Made by a program: the position numbers and the translations under genes. Positions 7,252 to 7,266 of a stretch of 7,266 nucleotides of DNA are shown in pieces. Numbering within the stretch: the stretch's first letter is position 1; every line of letters begins with the position of its first letter. A model generated the notes under the pieces. It made no database searches and had not been told where the DNA came from. It saw only the letters and a program-made list of their open reading frames with translations. The stretch is taken from assembly GCA_019136325.1 (NCBI GenBank), contig JAGVUJ010000096.1:1-7266 (forward strand), written 5' to 3'. The DNA comes from Deltaproteobacteria bacterium. Lineage in GTDB: Bacteria > Desulfobacterota > Syntrophia > Syntrophales > Smithellaceae.

Positions 7252-7266
7252 GATTCTTTTTTCAGC

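Noticed and set aside
7144..7262. Rho-independent terminator after the regulator gene
   Set aside because: The hairpin arms are 6-7 pairs with only two G-C pairs. Copy 1 has no T-run after it, and copy 2 has one only after a five-base gap.

Overview
The window reads as ordinary, gene-dense chromosome from a Gram-negative bacterium. A Desulfobacterota / deltaproteobacterial source (Syntrophales-like) is my best guess. It rests on three things: an EF-G-2-type elongation factor paralogue, a compact UvrD/Rep-type helicase, and a multi-PAS soluble kinase paired with a sigma-54 activator, all at moderate GC. This is an inference from gene style, not a database match. I see no mobile element, CRISPR array, tRNA or rRNA.

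Layout. Positions 1-1545 (minus strand) hold the first 515 codons of an EF-G-like translational GTPase; its C-terminus lies beyond the left edge. A divergent AT-rich intergenic region (1546-1785) separates it from a complete UvrD/Rep-family 3'-5' DNA helicase (1786-3750, plus). A 257-base spacer follows, with a near-consensus sigma-70 promoter (3874-3902) and a small perfect palindrome. That promoter serves a two-gene operon: a cytoplasmic PAS-domain sensor histidine kinase (4008-5780), overlapping by 8 bases an NtrC-family sigma-54-dependent response regulator (5773-7140). The last 126 bases carry two exact copies of an 18-base palindromic element, 91 bases apart, in non-coding DNA just after the regulator gene.

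How the parts work together. The kinase and regulator form a complete NtrB/NtrC-type phosphorelay. The kinase has H, N, G1, F and G2 boxes. The regulator has a receiver aspartate, a AAA+ domain with GAFTGA loop, and a Fis-type helix-turn-helix. The kinase has no membrane segments, so it should sense an intracellular signal. The target genes are not visible. The paired palindromes downstream are the best candidate enhancer sites for the regulator and would point to a target starting just past the right edge. The EF-G-like gene and the helicase look like unrelated neighbours. I found no convincing evidence of an undescribed system; the paired palindromes are the most worthwhile lead.
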